From positions 124,001-188,000 of the forward strand of contig WNNJ02001347.1 of the NCBI GenBank assembly GCA_012934845.2: a stretch of 64,000 nucleotides of DNA. The letters are read 5' to 3'. Below the pieces are notes generated by a model. It was not told the origin of the DNA and did no database searches. It saw only the letters and a program-made list of their open reading frames with translations. Origin of the DNA: Pomphorhynchus laevis. Taxonomy: Eukaryota > Acanthocephala > Palaeacanthocephala > Echinorhynchida > Pomphorhynchidae. Each line of letters opens with the position of its first letter. The stretch's first letter is position 1. Made by a program: the position numbers and the translations under genes. Shown in pieces: positions 1-11,084 of the stretch.

Positions 1-1733
1 CAGTTTGCACAAGTGGAAATGTTTTCCTTACAAACTGTATCGTTTGTTTTTACAGAAAGGCAGCAGAGGAAAATTTCAGCAGATCATTAAAGGACCGAAA
101 CACGAAATGTAGGCGTAGGCTCACTGCTGATGAGGTCCACCTACGCTGATTGTAGTGTACAGTGCTGCATCTAGGATTAAAGAATTCACACGAGGATAAT
201 TATGAAGCCGACCAAATGATGATACTCGCTCGTGTATGCAATTATTCATTCTATTAACCTGGCAGATTCCGGTTTCCTGTCAAGAAAATTCAAAAGACAG
301 ATTGTCGGTTGTTTCCGTCAACTGTAGTGCTATCTCCGTCTTTTTGTTACAAAAGACGGAAACAACGTACAGTTTGCACAAGTGGAAATGTTTTCCTTAC
401 AAACTGTATCGTTTGTTTTTACAGAAAGGCAGCAGAGGAAAATTTCAGCAGATCATTAAAGGACCGAAACACGAAATGTAGGCGTAGGCTCACTGCTGAT
501 GAGGTCCACCTACGCTGATTGTAGTGTACAGTGCTGCATCTAGGATTAAAGAATTCACACGAGGATAATTGATGAAGCCGACCAAATGATGATACTCGCT
601 CGTGTATGCAATTATTCATTCTATTAACCTGGCAGATTCCGGTTTCCTGTCAAGAAGATTCAAAAGACAGATTGTCGGTTGTTTCCGGCAACTGTAGTGC
701 TATCTCCGTCATTTTGTTACAAAAGACGGAAACAACGTACAGTTTGCACAAGTGGAAATGTTTTCCTTACAAACTGTATCGTTTGTTTTTACAGAAAGGC
801 AGCAGAGGAAAATTTCAGCAGATCATTAAAGGACCGAAACACGAAAGGTAGGCGTAGGCTCACTGCTGATGAGGTCCACCTACGCTGATTGTAGTGTACA
901 GTGCTGCATCTAGGATTAAAGAATTCACACGAGGATAATTGATGAAGCCGACCAAATGATGATACTCGCTCGTGTATGCAATTATTCATTCTATTAACCT
1001 GGCAGATTCCGGTTTCCTGTCAAGAAGATTCAAAAGACAGATTGTCGGTTGTTTCCGTCAACTGTAGTGCAATCTCCGTCTTTTTGTTACAAAAGACGGA
1101 AACAACGTACAGTTTGCACAAGTGGAAATGTTTTCCTTACAAACTGTATCGTTTGTTTTTACAGAAAGGCAGCAGAAAAAATTTCAGCAGATCATTAAAG
1201 GACCGAAACACGAAATGTAGGCGTAGGCTCACTGCTGATGAGGTCCACCTACGCTGATTGTAGTGTACAGTGCTGCATCTAGGATTAAAGAATTCACACG
1301 AGGATAATTGATGAAGCCGACCAAATGATGATACTCGCTCGTGTATGCAATTATTCATTCTATTAACCTGGCAGATTCCGGTTTCCTGTCAAGAAGATTC
1401 AAAAGACAGATTGTCGGTTGTTTCCGTCAACTGTAGTGCAATCTCCGTCTTTTTGTTACAAAAGACGGAAACAACGTACAGTTTGCACAAGTGGAAATGT
1501 TTTCCTTACAAACTGTATCGTTTGTTTTTACAGAAAGGCAGCAGAGGAAAATTTCAGCAGATCATTAAAGGACCGAAACACGAAATGTAGGCGTAGGCTC
1601 ACTGCTGATGAGGTCCACCTACGCTGATTGTAGTGTACAGTGCTGCATCTAGGATTAAAGAATTCACACGAGGATAATTGATGAAGCCGACCAAATGATG
1701 ATACTCGCTCGTGTATGCAATTATTCATTCTAT
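1..1733. repeat. 370-bp satellite array 1, about 4.7 units
   Basis: Direct tandem repeat with a period of 370 bp (one unit 369). It is cut by the left edge of the window and ends near 1733, where the sequence turns into unique AT-rich DNA. Units differ by a few substitutions. The short ORFs on both strands (66-93 codons) recur only because the DNA recurs and are not treated as genes. Each complete unit carries the permuted hammerhead motif described separately, at about 92-164, 461-533, 831-903, 1200-1272 and 1570-1642. The same satellite forms a second array in the same orientation at 26862-29219. Confidence 0.97.
831..903 (+). ncRNA. permuted hammerhead-like ribozyme motif, 370-bp family (representative unit)
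   Basis: Parts in order: GGACC 831-835, GAA 836-838, ACAC 839-842, GCGTAGG 852-858, CACTG 861-865, CTGATGA 866-872, GGTCC 873-877, CCTACGC 879-885, GTGT 894-897, A 898, CAGTG 899-903. GGACC/GGTCC forms stem II, ACAC/GTGT stem III and CACTG/CAGTG stem I around the CUGAUGA and GAA core, with A898 as the nucleotide before the predicted cleavage. GCGTAGG/CCTACGC is an extra hairpin. The core residues and the three pairings are seen directly. The strand order (GAA, CUGAUGA, cleavage) is not the usual one. Activity is inferred, not shown. Confidence 0.6.
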
Positions 1734-2262
1734 ATCCATTATAGTTATAGGTTAGAAAATAGTTTAAAAAATTTTAAATTGCTTTTTAATTTCTGTCATT
1801 ATTTTTGACTATTACAGATTTTCTTGTTGAAATAGCTTTAATTAATAAATTTGGCTCCTTCTATTTATCGCAAAGTTAAGGCTACAAAGAGCAGGCAACA
1901 CCTGCTCTAATTACTTTAATAAAGTAATACAATAAACGAATGCCACAAATTTTATTTACAAAAACGTTTTGTAATAATTGGCAGTGAATTTAATCAACTT
2001 GATAAGTCCTGAAACAGGTATTGTTTTCTCTTATTCATCTTCATTTTTCAAAGCCTAAATTCAAATTTGGATTATAAGCTTTACATACAATTTACCTTAT
2101 CGATTTGGTCATTTGCGGTATTCTAAAATCAAAAGTAGTTGCATTTCAAAAATGACTTAATTTATTCAAACCATTGATGTATCCCTGTACTGTTTATCGT
2201 CGTCTGGTAGTTCGTGAATTTCCTGTAAAATCAAATTTTATTATACATTATTTAAAAACATT
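1734..2262. other. AT-rich flank between satellite array and NOG2
   Basis: AT-rich unique-looking sequence with no open frame or recognisable repeat. Because NOG2 runs leftwards and stops at 2263, its 3' UTR and polyadenylation region should lie here. No specific site is called. Confidence 0.4.
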
Positions 2263-5200
2263 TTAAACCGTGGATGTGTCATTTCCAGCTTCCTTGTCAT
2301 CGCCGTCAGATACGTCCATTTCAGCTGTTTGTTCACTTTGCTGCACAAACTGATCAGCATATATTGTAACGTTTAATTTAATTTACCTCAATGAATTTGT
2401 TTTCCTCGTTTGATAAGCTTGACTAAATTGATAAACACAAAATTTTTCAAAATAATTTATAATTTATCAACAAATTATACCGTAATATTGGTGATATCTC
2501 CGGAAAAGTTTGGAGGTAATGAAAAATGCGGGAGTTTTGATCGTTGATAATCGTTTAGAAGTGTACGTGCCGCACTTTGGCAGTCCGGTTTCCCATGCTA
2601 ATTTCAATATACAATATTGATCATCGAAAATATGAATACCTTTGACAGTCTACCTAGACGTTTTGCTAAAAGTGGTAAGAAATTCTGTGCACACGTCCAG
2701 CTATTGGGAGAAAGCTGATACGTTTTACAAATGTGATCTTCTTTGACTCTCTCAAGAAGAGCAGGTACAAATGATTCCGGATCTAAAAGATTTTCCACAC
2801 GAACGGCTCCGTTCAGTACTAAATGTTCATGCTTATCAAGATCAGTTTTTAATTGCACGACAATCCCGGGACAGTCAATAAGATATATACGCTTCATTAA
2901 TGTTACGTACTGCCAAACCTTGGTTTCACCTGCAATTGGAGCCACGTTGCAAACCTTTTTATTCCGCAAAGTGTTTATCACAGAGCTCTTTCCAACATTA
3001 GGCAGACCAATCATTCCAACGCTAATTTGTTGTCTATCATGATGAAGCTAGAATTTAAATAAGATGGAAAATGGAACTTTGCGGTTAAATCTATTTCTGT
3101 ATCGTCGTCTTTTGGCAAAACAAAAATTGATTATGAAAAAGTAATTGAACACTGTGTTCTATATTCAATAAAATCACCAAAATATTCATTTTCCAGATAT
3201 CTAATATGATTTTTATTAAAAGGATTCATTATAAACTTATTGCATATGAGGATATGGCATCTATATGATTTAAACGTATTTTAGAACTAAAATCTTAAAA
3301 TCACGAATTTTGATGTAATAAGTGTTTTACATCGCTATAGGCACGCTAAAGACGATTATTTTTTTTGTCGAATTTTGACATTACTGTATATCAGGTTTCT
3401 TAAATGTATATGAAAAAGTTATATTTTTATGTTCTGCACGCTTAAATGATTAAAATTTAAAATTTCAAAATTTTCAAATATCAAAATTTTTACATTTTTA
3501 AATTTTATTAATATATAATTATTTCAACTTTATGAGATATATTTTAAAATGCAATTATAAATTAATGTAATTTTGTAGTAATGGATGCATCATCTGACTT
3601 GATCACACATTATAATAATCAGTTGACTTCATCACACACTGCGATAGGACAAGATAATCCTTTGGACGATATCTATAAAGAGGTAATACAGTGGAAGCCT
3701 CACTACCTTGAATTGCCAAGATGCCGCGCGAGTTATGTCTTTGTTGAAACGCTGGCTAGTTTGTACAATTCCGCCGCTAACGACCAATTCATATGAGTCT
3801 CAAAATGGCAACGGTCCTCTGCCAATTAGTACTTCAACGAATCCCATCCGCTGGTATTGCAGCCATACTAAAACCCTAGAAAGGTGAATAACCTATGACA
3901 ATATAAAAATCTAACATATCTCATAGCTGAGGCTCGAGTTCTTCCAAACAATCTAGCGAACAACCGGTACAATCAGCTCTCTAAAACAGAACAATATTCC
4001 TAAATATTTAGTCAGCTATTCTCATCAGAAAAAAACAAATGATGCGATGAAGATTTAACACTGCCCTATGGGAACTTCGAAAATATTATACCTAGACGAA
4101 GTAGAAGACATTTCGGGAAGGAAAAGATTAAAACAACTCCATTCAACGCATTCGAAGATTTGTGCTAGCGCTATGCTGAACAGTCCTATGCATTAATGAT
4201 TTATAGTGATTTATAGACTGCATTTTTAGGTAATTGTTTAGATAATTGTTAATTAGACAAATGATCACTGAATGTTCAATTAATTTATCGACAACTGAAA
4301 AAGTAAATTTTTATTTACTTGGAGCTACTGCCTCTACAGGGCTTATTAAGCGATTAAATTTTTTTACAAATGCCGAATTGAAATTCGGCCTTAATTAAAC
4401 TTATAAATCACAATAACTGATAATTTAAGCTTATAACTCCAAGGACCAATTTTAACTTATGAATATTTGTGCTACCTATTGTTGGTCATGGTACAACGAC
4501 CATTCAGGATTACGTGGATTCAACAATGTACGCATAGCCGGTGACCAAGCGGATATTCGGTCTACCAATATAAGTTTTGTTATTACCTTGTACCGTGATA
4601 GCAGAGGAAACATTCGAGCAAATCCGAAATTCACAAGCTACAAGGGACATCAACAAGCTGATCAACAATAGTACATTGATCACAATGTACTATTATTGAT
4701 CACAATAGTGATCACAATAGTACAGTTAAAAGTATATGCAAGTAAAATGCAAGTAAAATACTTGCATTTTATACGATATAGATAACAATAATACAACACT
4801 TCACCCATGTAAATTCTCACATGTATTCATTAATACTGCTGTAATGGGTTGCCACACAATTTGCTCATTAAATGTTTAAATCTGCAGACTGTTAGCTAAC
4901 GATTCGATGCACATCGTTAGCTAATGGTAAAGTCGAATGCGTTATTATGTCAAAAACTTTGAGCGCAGGTATCAAGACTGAAACACTCGAGTAGGTTTGT
5001 AGAGGTACTATAGAATATTCGAAACAGGAAAACGTTTAGAAAATCGTTTATAACACGAAATATCGCAATTGTCCAAGTACTCATTACGACCATTAGAGTT
5101 ATTTTTCGCATACGGAACTTTGATCAAATTTTGTGTTTCTCTAACCTGCTTTCATGCCTTGACAACACGAATCTCATAAGAAGTTTTTCAACATGAAGAA

Positions 5201-8200
5201 AACCACAGAATGGCTACATTTGTTCAATCTCAAAAATCTAAATCATTTTGCATTCTCAGTAATGATTTAAATTATTGAGTCAACAATGAGTCATTTCAAT
5301 ATCGAATCCCACTAATTTAAATAATCGTTCTGAAATCACTGCAATCAATGAGAAGATTACAGTTGTAGGTGAAGAACACACGGGTATGCAGAAATTTAAT
5401 CACATTTTGCGTTTATCTAATCCGCTTACATGCCTTGAATTGCATAAAGTGTAAACTAAAATGCTTCCTATGGAATATTTTAAATGCAAACTTCCATTCA
5501 CGACTCATAATTTTTAAAACTTACCAAGTAAATCTACAACCTCTATGATAATTATATGTTCCACATCACTAATCGCTTACTGCGTTCCATTTTTACTAAA
5601 ATCTTCTGTTGCTGCGTCGTTGTCTTATGCCTTAATTAAAAAGTTTATTTCTATTTTTGTCATTTTAGTGAACTTGTAAGTGACATAGTCACATTTGCCA
5701 CGTTAAAAAAACTATTAAAACTTTAAAACTTTTCAAATTATATTATTTTTATTTAAATTTAAGATTGTCATTCTAGCGGTTTTAATTTCATTTCCAATTT
5801 AAAACACTTTATCTTCATCTAATTAATTACAAATACTTATTTCACTAATTATACATTTATAATTATACATTACAATTAACGTAACGTTGTTCAACTATTT
5901 AATTGCAGTAAAATCTTGAATTGATGTAACTCAATTACATAATCATTTATAGTAGTTTATACTTTAATTATAAGGAATGTATTATCTTTTTATATAAAAG
6001 AAATCAATAATTTATCTTAAATTGTGATAAAATTGATTGATCGAAAAACAGTTAACAATACTACAGTTGATAAAGAATTAAATCAAAACTAAACTTACCA
6101 AAGCGAATTGCCGCAACAAATTGATTAGAGTCGTTTTTCCAAATGGATTTGTAATTGATGATTTGAAGGCGACGGTTGGATATTCCTTGGATAGAACTCC
6201 TATCCAAGCTTTCTAAATAAAACAAACGTCGGTGAAATTTTACAGAAAATTCCAAATATCTTATCACTACATTATTTTAGGTTTTGTGTTTCACCGAGAA
6301 TTTTTGAAATAACATCGTATTTATATTATTTATCATAAAATTATAATATTATCCGACTCAGAAGTCGAAAAACGATTGGGCAATATAGTAAAGTACTATG
6401 TTATAGTTTGTCTGTTTAGAAACATGTATTTCAGGTATCATTTTTGTATTATTTTGAATTGCCCATTTAATAAAAGAAACTCACATATTGATAAAAAAAA
6501 ACAATTTTATTTTAAAACAACTTTATTTTAAGTTAAAATAATCTTTCGTAGCAAATTCCTTTTGATGACAAATGACCGTTAAGATTCTGTTAAGATTATT
6601 AATATCTATTAATTATATATTATTATAATTATATAATTATATAATCTATAATTATAATTATAGTAATATTATAATTATAATTATAATCTATTCGTTTGAG
6701 TTACGAAATATTAATTATAAATTGATTAATAATGTTAATTAATTTATGTAGGATTAAAATTAACTTAATTGTCGTATCGGCTTTACTGATTGATTTAACG
6801 CAAATTCAAAGTATCTTAAATCAAAATTTGAAAATAATTGAATTCTTTTAAAATATTCGAATAGTTCCTGTTGATGATAGCAGCAGCTACTGAATCATTG
6901 AACTGAAAAGAATAACGTAATGTCTAATAATAAAGCAGATTTGTTTAATATCCTATTAAATTTGTTGTTTTTATATTTTTAAAGTTAATTGAACTTAATT
7001 ATATTATCTTTCTGTGGCTTGAATTTTGTTTTACTTTGTGAAAATATATTTGTACAATTTATTCGATTGATAATTTCTTGTATATAATTTTATCTGTATA
7101 AAATTATATAATATATTATATTATATATTAATTTTATCTTGTACGATAAAACTTTGATAGAATAAACTTCTGCGTGTTTTGAAACAGTAATTCCTGATGA
7201 TAGCAGCAGCTATTGAAATATTGAACTGAATCTTTTTATCGAATAAATTTTCGTTTCTTTGGTTCTATTCTAAGAATAAATTATTAAAGTTACCGCAACT
7301 TTCACAGGTATCAAGTCAACTTTGTTCAGCAATAAAACCACATGCTTATGTTGCTTTTGTGATTTTATATAACGTTCAACATCTCTGCATCGGGTTTCCA
7401 TCGGATTTCTTGCATCAAGCACTTCAAGAACAACGTCAGATGAATCAATAACCTAATTACAGAAAATATATAAAATATTAGGATTAACAAAGGAAATTTT
7501 ATTGGTTTCTTTTTAGTAAAGTATTAAATACTCAACAAATTCGTTATTTCATTATATTTAACATTTTAACTTAATAGCGTTACCAAATTACGTCTACAAT
7601 TGAAATAAAGAAGAAATGTAAGGATCAAATATGCTATTAATCTTAAATCATTTCGTTATATTTATATAATAAATAAATTTATTTATATAAATATCATTAT
7701 CAGATAAAGATAGATAATTTAATTATTAATTAATATTTTATTAATAAATTATTATCAGTTGTTAGGATAATACACTAGCTTATTAGATATAATAGATTGA
7801 CCAATCATTGGATTACGAATATAAGTAAGACAATCAAGTAAGCCTTATATTCATAAGGCTTAATATCGTAATTAAATATTTATAATTACATATAATTTAT
7901 AATTATTATAATTTCTGATGATACAGCAGCTAGTAGATTTTAAATCTGAAATTCTAAAAATTCCAAACTTTAGTATTTATTTTTATACCTTATATAGCTC
8001 ATTCCAAACTCTCTTACTAGTTCCTGCGCGAAATATAGGACTCGCATTTTCAAACTTTTCACAGTCTTCATTTGATAATGTTTCAAATTCGGGTGTTTGG
8101 TTTGATTTTTTCTGTATTCTTTCAGCATAATCCTAAAAGTAAAACCATAACAATAAAAAATATACACTGACCATAAAATTCATTAATAAATGTATAGATA

Positions 8201-10881
8201 ACATAAATATAGGTAGATTTTTAAATAATTCCTAAAATAAGGTATAAACTCCTACCACCATTAGGACGAAAATTTTTTAATTATAATAAAGAATTAAAAT
8301 CAATATGTAAGGATAATATTAGAAACATTATAGAAACTTAATGCAATTGTAAAAGTCTTAATTTTGATAAAATAAATGAACATATATGTACTCATAATCT
8401 AGAATTAATTGAACATCGTGAATTAAGAAAGCTGCTATCAAAAGTGTATAAATATAGATTAAATAATAACAACGACAAAAATAAAATTTACAATTCGTTG
8501 TATAATAACTTAAATGATTACTTTAGTAAGCTGATTAATAGTGAAAGCTCGAATATATCTAAGATAAACATTTGGACATATTATATATTTAATAACATTA
8601 AAAATAAAATGAAAATAACAAACAATTATAAAAGGAAAGATAAAATTAATAAAGATATGTATAAAGAACTTACTAAATTAAAGGATAACTATATAATAAC
8701 AACTATTGATAAAGCTAGTAATAACTTTGTCTTCATATGCAAAAAGCTTTATTATGATATACTAAATTTTTGATAAATCCATAAAATTCATTAATTCATA
8801 ATCTCGAATTAATTGAAAACAATGAATTAAGGAAAATGTAGATTAAATTTTTTAATATAAATTATTAATCTTATTAAACGCACAATTCGAAGGGTTACCC
8901 GCAAATGGGTCCAAAATAAAACACTATTATATCTTATTATGAAGGTTCCAATGACAAAAAAAAATAAAATTTACAATTCGTTATATAATGACTTAAACGC
9001 TTACTTTGGGAAGATGATTAATAGTAAAAGCTTAAATACATCAAATATAGACATTCGGAAAACATATATTAGATGAAATTAAAAAGAAAATGAAAATAAC
9101 AAACAAATATAAAAGGAAAGATAAAATTAATAAAGATATGTATAAAGAACTTACTAAATTAAAGGATAACTATATAATAACAACTATTGATAAAGCTAGT
9201 AATAACTTTGTCTTCATATGCAAAAAGCTTTATTATGATATACTAATGAAAGAGGTTAATTCTAATGATTTAAATGTAAATCCAACATATGAACATAGTG
9301 AGTTGAGTTTTGAAACAATTATTAGAAGTCACTGTTCTATAATGGATAAATAGGGTATAAAGGTTGAATCAGATAATAAAACTATACCTATATTATATTA
9401 GAATCCAAAGTTACATAAAAATCCAATAAAACCTAGGTTCATATGTAGTGCGTTTAAATGTACATTAAAACCACTTTCTGTCTATGTGAATAAAATACTT
9501 AAAGCAATCAAAGCACACTTTAAAAAATATTGCAAGAAATCGAAATTAATACTGCTATAAACACCATTTCAGTATTAATTCTACAACAGAATTTTTAGAA
9601 CAGACAAAATGAATAAATTTTCAAAATATAAATACATACGATTTAGACAGGCACATACTGGGTAACTACCAGTATTCGCTTGTATGTTATCCCAAGCTCA
9701 GTTTGTAGTTATAGCGTTGATTTGTATGTATATAAGATTGTATATATTAATCTTGTGAATTGCTTGAACAGTTATAAACTGTATAACTGGATAAGTATAT
9801 AGTTAACCGGATAACTATATAATAACAACTATTGATAAAGCTAGTAATAACTTTGTCTTCATATGCAAAAAGCTTTATTATGATATACTAATGAAAGAGG
9901 TTAATTCTAATGATTTAAATGTAAATCCAACATATGAACGTAGTGAGTTGAGTTTTGAAACAATTATAATAAACATTTGTAATAATTTAAATATAAACAC
10001 AACATATGAATGTAGAAACAATTATTACAAATCACATATGAACGTAGTGAAATATGAAATACACAACATGTAAAAAATAAATTTAGAAATTAAATGACTG
10101 TATGCATGTATTTTTCTTCAACAAAATAACACAAAATCATATTTTCGTGCACATATTTTGACATATAAAATCAGGAAAAATACCTGCATATCCGTTGCAC
10201 ATAATTTTGGACGCTTTCTCTGTGATTTCTTTCCAAATGTCCTATCATAAGATTCAACATCCAAGAGACACATATTCTTTTTCTAAATATAAAAAAGAGA
10301 AATAATCACGATCTACGCCAAACTTCTTCATTACTAAATTTAACGTTTGCATAACGTTAATAATACATACTGTATTTAGACCACTTGTGAGCAATGAACA
10401 TGGAAGCTTTGACTGCTTTAAAACAACTGTAAACGGGTCCTTTTTTGCCTTGTTCATTTCGTCTTGAAATTTCTGCAATGTTTCTTGACCAATTAAACGA
10501 GTATTTCCTAGGATAAATTATTTACAGTTATATAGTATCAAACTTAAAATTACCAAACCACCGGCGATCTGGAACAACACGAGCGATTGTCCCGGGAGTT
10601 AGTCTACTTTGAAACGACGCCGCCTTAATTATTCTGCCTTTTGCATTACTTAAAGAATCAAAAGTTAAAAATTAATAATATTGATCAAAATAAAATATAC
10701 CGAACAGGTCCACGTTCCTTGTACATATGAAGTCGACGAATAGTCGCATTTGATCGCCAACCTTTTTTGTCAACATTACGCTCTGAATTCAACAAAAATA
10801 AAAACAACATTATCAGCACCAATGTGAAAAACCTGGATTCATAGAGTGGGGATGCTTATATAGAGTGCTTCCTTTTCCCAT
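2263..10881 (-). CDS. GNL2: NOG2/GNL2 nucleolar GTP-binding protein 2, complete gene in 11 exons
   Basis: Circularly permuted GTPase of the YlqF/YawG family; in known orthologues (yeast Nog2, human GNL2) it acts in nucleolar and nuclear maturation of the 60S ribosomal subunit. Exons from 5' to 3': 10833-10881, 10701-10782, 10554-10648, 10371-10507, 10184-10282, 7989-8132, 7306-7452, 6099-6212, 2640-3047, 2481-2597, 2263-2349. All junctions are GT-AG and phases agree, giving about 492 residues, close to yeast Nog2 (486). The N-terminal NGP1 domain includes [21 protein letters not shown] motifs come in permuted order: DARNP about 215-219 (G5), NKVD about 245-248 (G4), GLPNVGKSS about 303-311 (G1), DCPG about 347-350 (G3). 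The start is [18 protein letters not shown]. Introns 1-3 are only 46-52 bp, while the introns at 3.0-6.1 and 8.1-10.2 kb are 2-3 kb. The last exon and the exact donor at 7306 are the least certain. The long C-terminal extension of vertebrate GNL2 is absent. Confidence 0.93.
2481..3047 (-). CDS. GNL2: NOG2 exons 9-10: G1/G3 core and following helical segment
   Basis: Exon 2640-3047 encodes the P-loop [15 protein letters not shown], the conserved run [18 protein letters not shown] and the G3 motif LIDCPGIV, closely matching human and yeast NOG2. Exon 2481-2597 continues with [20 protein letters not shown], corresponding to the GEPD...LNDWQRGRIPFF segment of human GNL2. The join (AAG to CAT, phase 0) gives RLGRLSKHGKPDC, like human RTGKLLKGGEPD. 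Confidence 0.95.
3048..6098. other. NOG2 intron 8 (3.05 kb)
   Basis: Mostly AT-rich. It holds one possible retroelement ORF remnant (3581-4200). Two loosely similar stretches near 5080-5160 and 5380-5450 share a run around gcttacatgccttga/gctttcatgccttga and look like a diverged repeat. No other gene is recognisable. Confidence 0.5.
3581..4200 (+). pseudogene. possible non-LTR retroelement ORF remnant
   Basis: A 71-codon frame from 3581 is followed, after shifts of frame, by stretches that resemble the segment upstream of the RT domain in some LINE ORFs: [20 protein letters not shown], then, in another frame, [12 protein letters not shown]. This is a resemblance from memory of such ORFs, not a search. 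It lies on the strand opposite to the enclosing NOG2 gene. It is broken and short, and could be chance. Confidence 0.3.
6099..8132 (-). CDS. GNL2: NOG2 exons 6-8: G5 and G4 region
   Basis: Exons 7989-8132, 7306-7452 and 6099-6212. The first ends in [14 protein letters not shown] (human KKGQSKRIWGELYK). The second holds [21 protein letters not shown] and [10 protein letters not shown]. The third holds [19 protein letters not shown] and LLRQFAL (human TLAFHASLTNPFGKG and LLRQFGK). G5 reads DARN where most relatives have DARD, and G4 reads NKVD where most have NKCD. Both changes keep the canonical NKxD and DARxP patterns. Confidence 0.93.
6873..7271 (+). repeat. MITE-like repeat, copy 1 (NOG2 intron)
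   Basis: About 365-400 bp. A short motif (gatgatagcagcagctactgaa) at 6878 recurs in near-identical form at 7196, so the element has direct-repeat-like ends about 320 bp apart. The body from about 6903 is present almost unchanged, in inverted orientation, at 47274-47640 in a huntingtin intron, which shows it is a dispersed and recently active element. No coding capacity. Confidence 0.8.
8240..8790 (+). mobile_element. Penelope-like element, 5' RT fragment 1
   Basis: Plus-strand fragment inside NOG2 intron 5. A 109-codon frame (8444-8773) contains [17 protein letters not shown], which corresponds to the N-terminal RT motif of Penelope-like elements (ITTxDKASNNxV). It matches the copies at about 9090-9350 and 9810-9900, so three partial copies lie in 2 kb. 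It is truncated downstream of this motif. Confidence 0.75.
8940..9660 (+). mobile_element. Penelope-like element, 5' RT fragment 2
   Basis: Same family and strand as the previous copy. Frame 9090-9353 repeats the [13 protein letters not shown] motif; shortly downstream comes a region reading [18 protein letters not shown], the PKLHKxP..RFI block typical of Penelope-like RTs, then [12 protein letters not shown]. The frame is broken between these blocks and the catalytic YIDD part is missing. Age appears moderate. Confidence 0.8.
9805..10072 (+). mobile_element. Penelope-like element, fragment 3
   Basis: Starts abruptly with the same [13 protein letters not shown] segment as the two copies upstream and continues as [14 protein letters not shown]. 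Its last 110 bp contain internal repeats of the NPTYE-coding segment. Probably a local duplication of fragment 2 rather than an independent insertion. Confidence 0.65.
10184..10881 (-). CDS. GNL2: NOG2 exons 1-5: start and NGP1 N-terminal domain
   Basis: Five exons separated by introns of 46-88 bp. The joined reading runs [107 protein letters not shown]. Each piece has a direct counterpart in yeast and human NOG2 (RRLNMYRQKERRNSRGKIIK; WFGNTRVI; TESFETTFGPKSQRKRP). The ATG is at 10879-10881. Confidence 0.94.
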
Positions 10882-11084
10882 TGTTATTAAATCTGAAGAA
10901 TTTCAAACTGATCGATAACTTATAGCAAACAATAAAAACAGTAGAAAATATTAATGGTTGTGTATATTTCTATAATTTATATGAATACTTATATCTACTT
11001 CACGAGGGGACAAAAAATATAATTTATAAATTAAATTTATTAAATTTATTAAATCTGAATTAAATTTGTAATTCGTTCTGATGT

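Noticed and set aside
852-885. Type II hammerhead within one unit, using ACA/TGT as stem III and GUA at 849-851
   Set aside because: It gives correct stem II and III, but the remaining 15 nt cannot form stem I next to CUGAUGA in any family, and the alternative pairing with the downstream strand covaries.
236-1728. Repeated small ORFs of 66-93 codons on both strands in the 370-bp arrays
   Set aside because: They recur only because the DNA recurs, lie on both strands of the same segment, have no known motif, and overlap the structured RNA motif. Treated as non-coding satellite.
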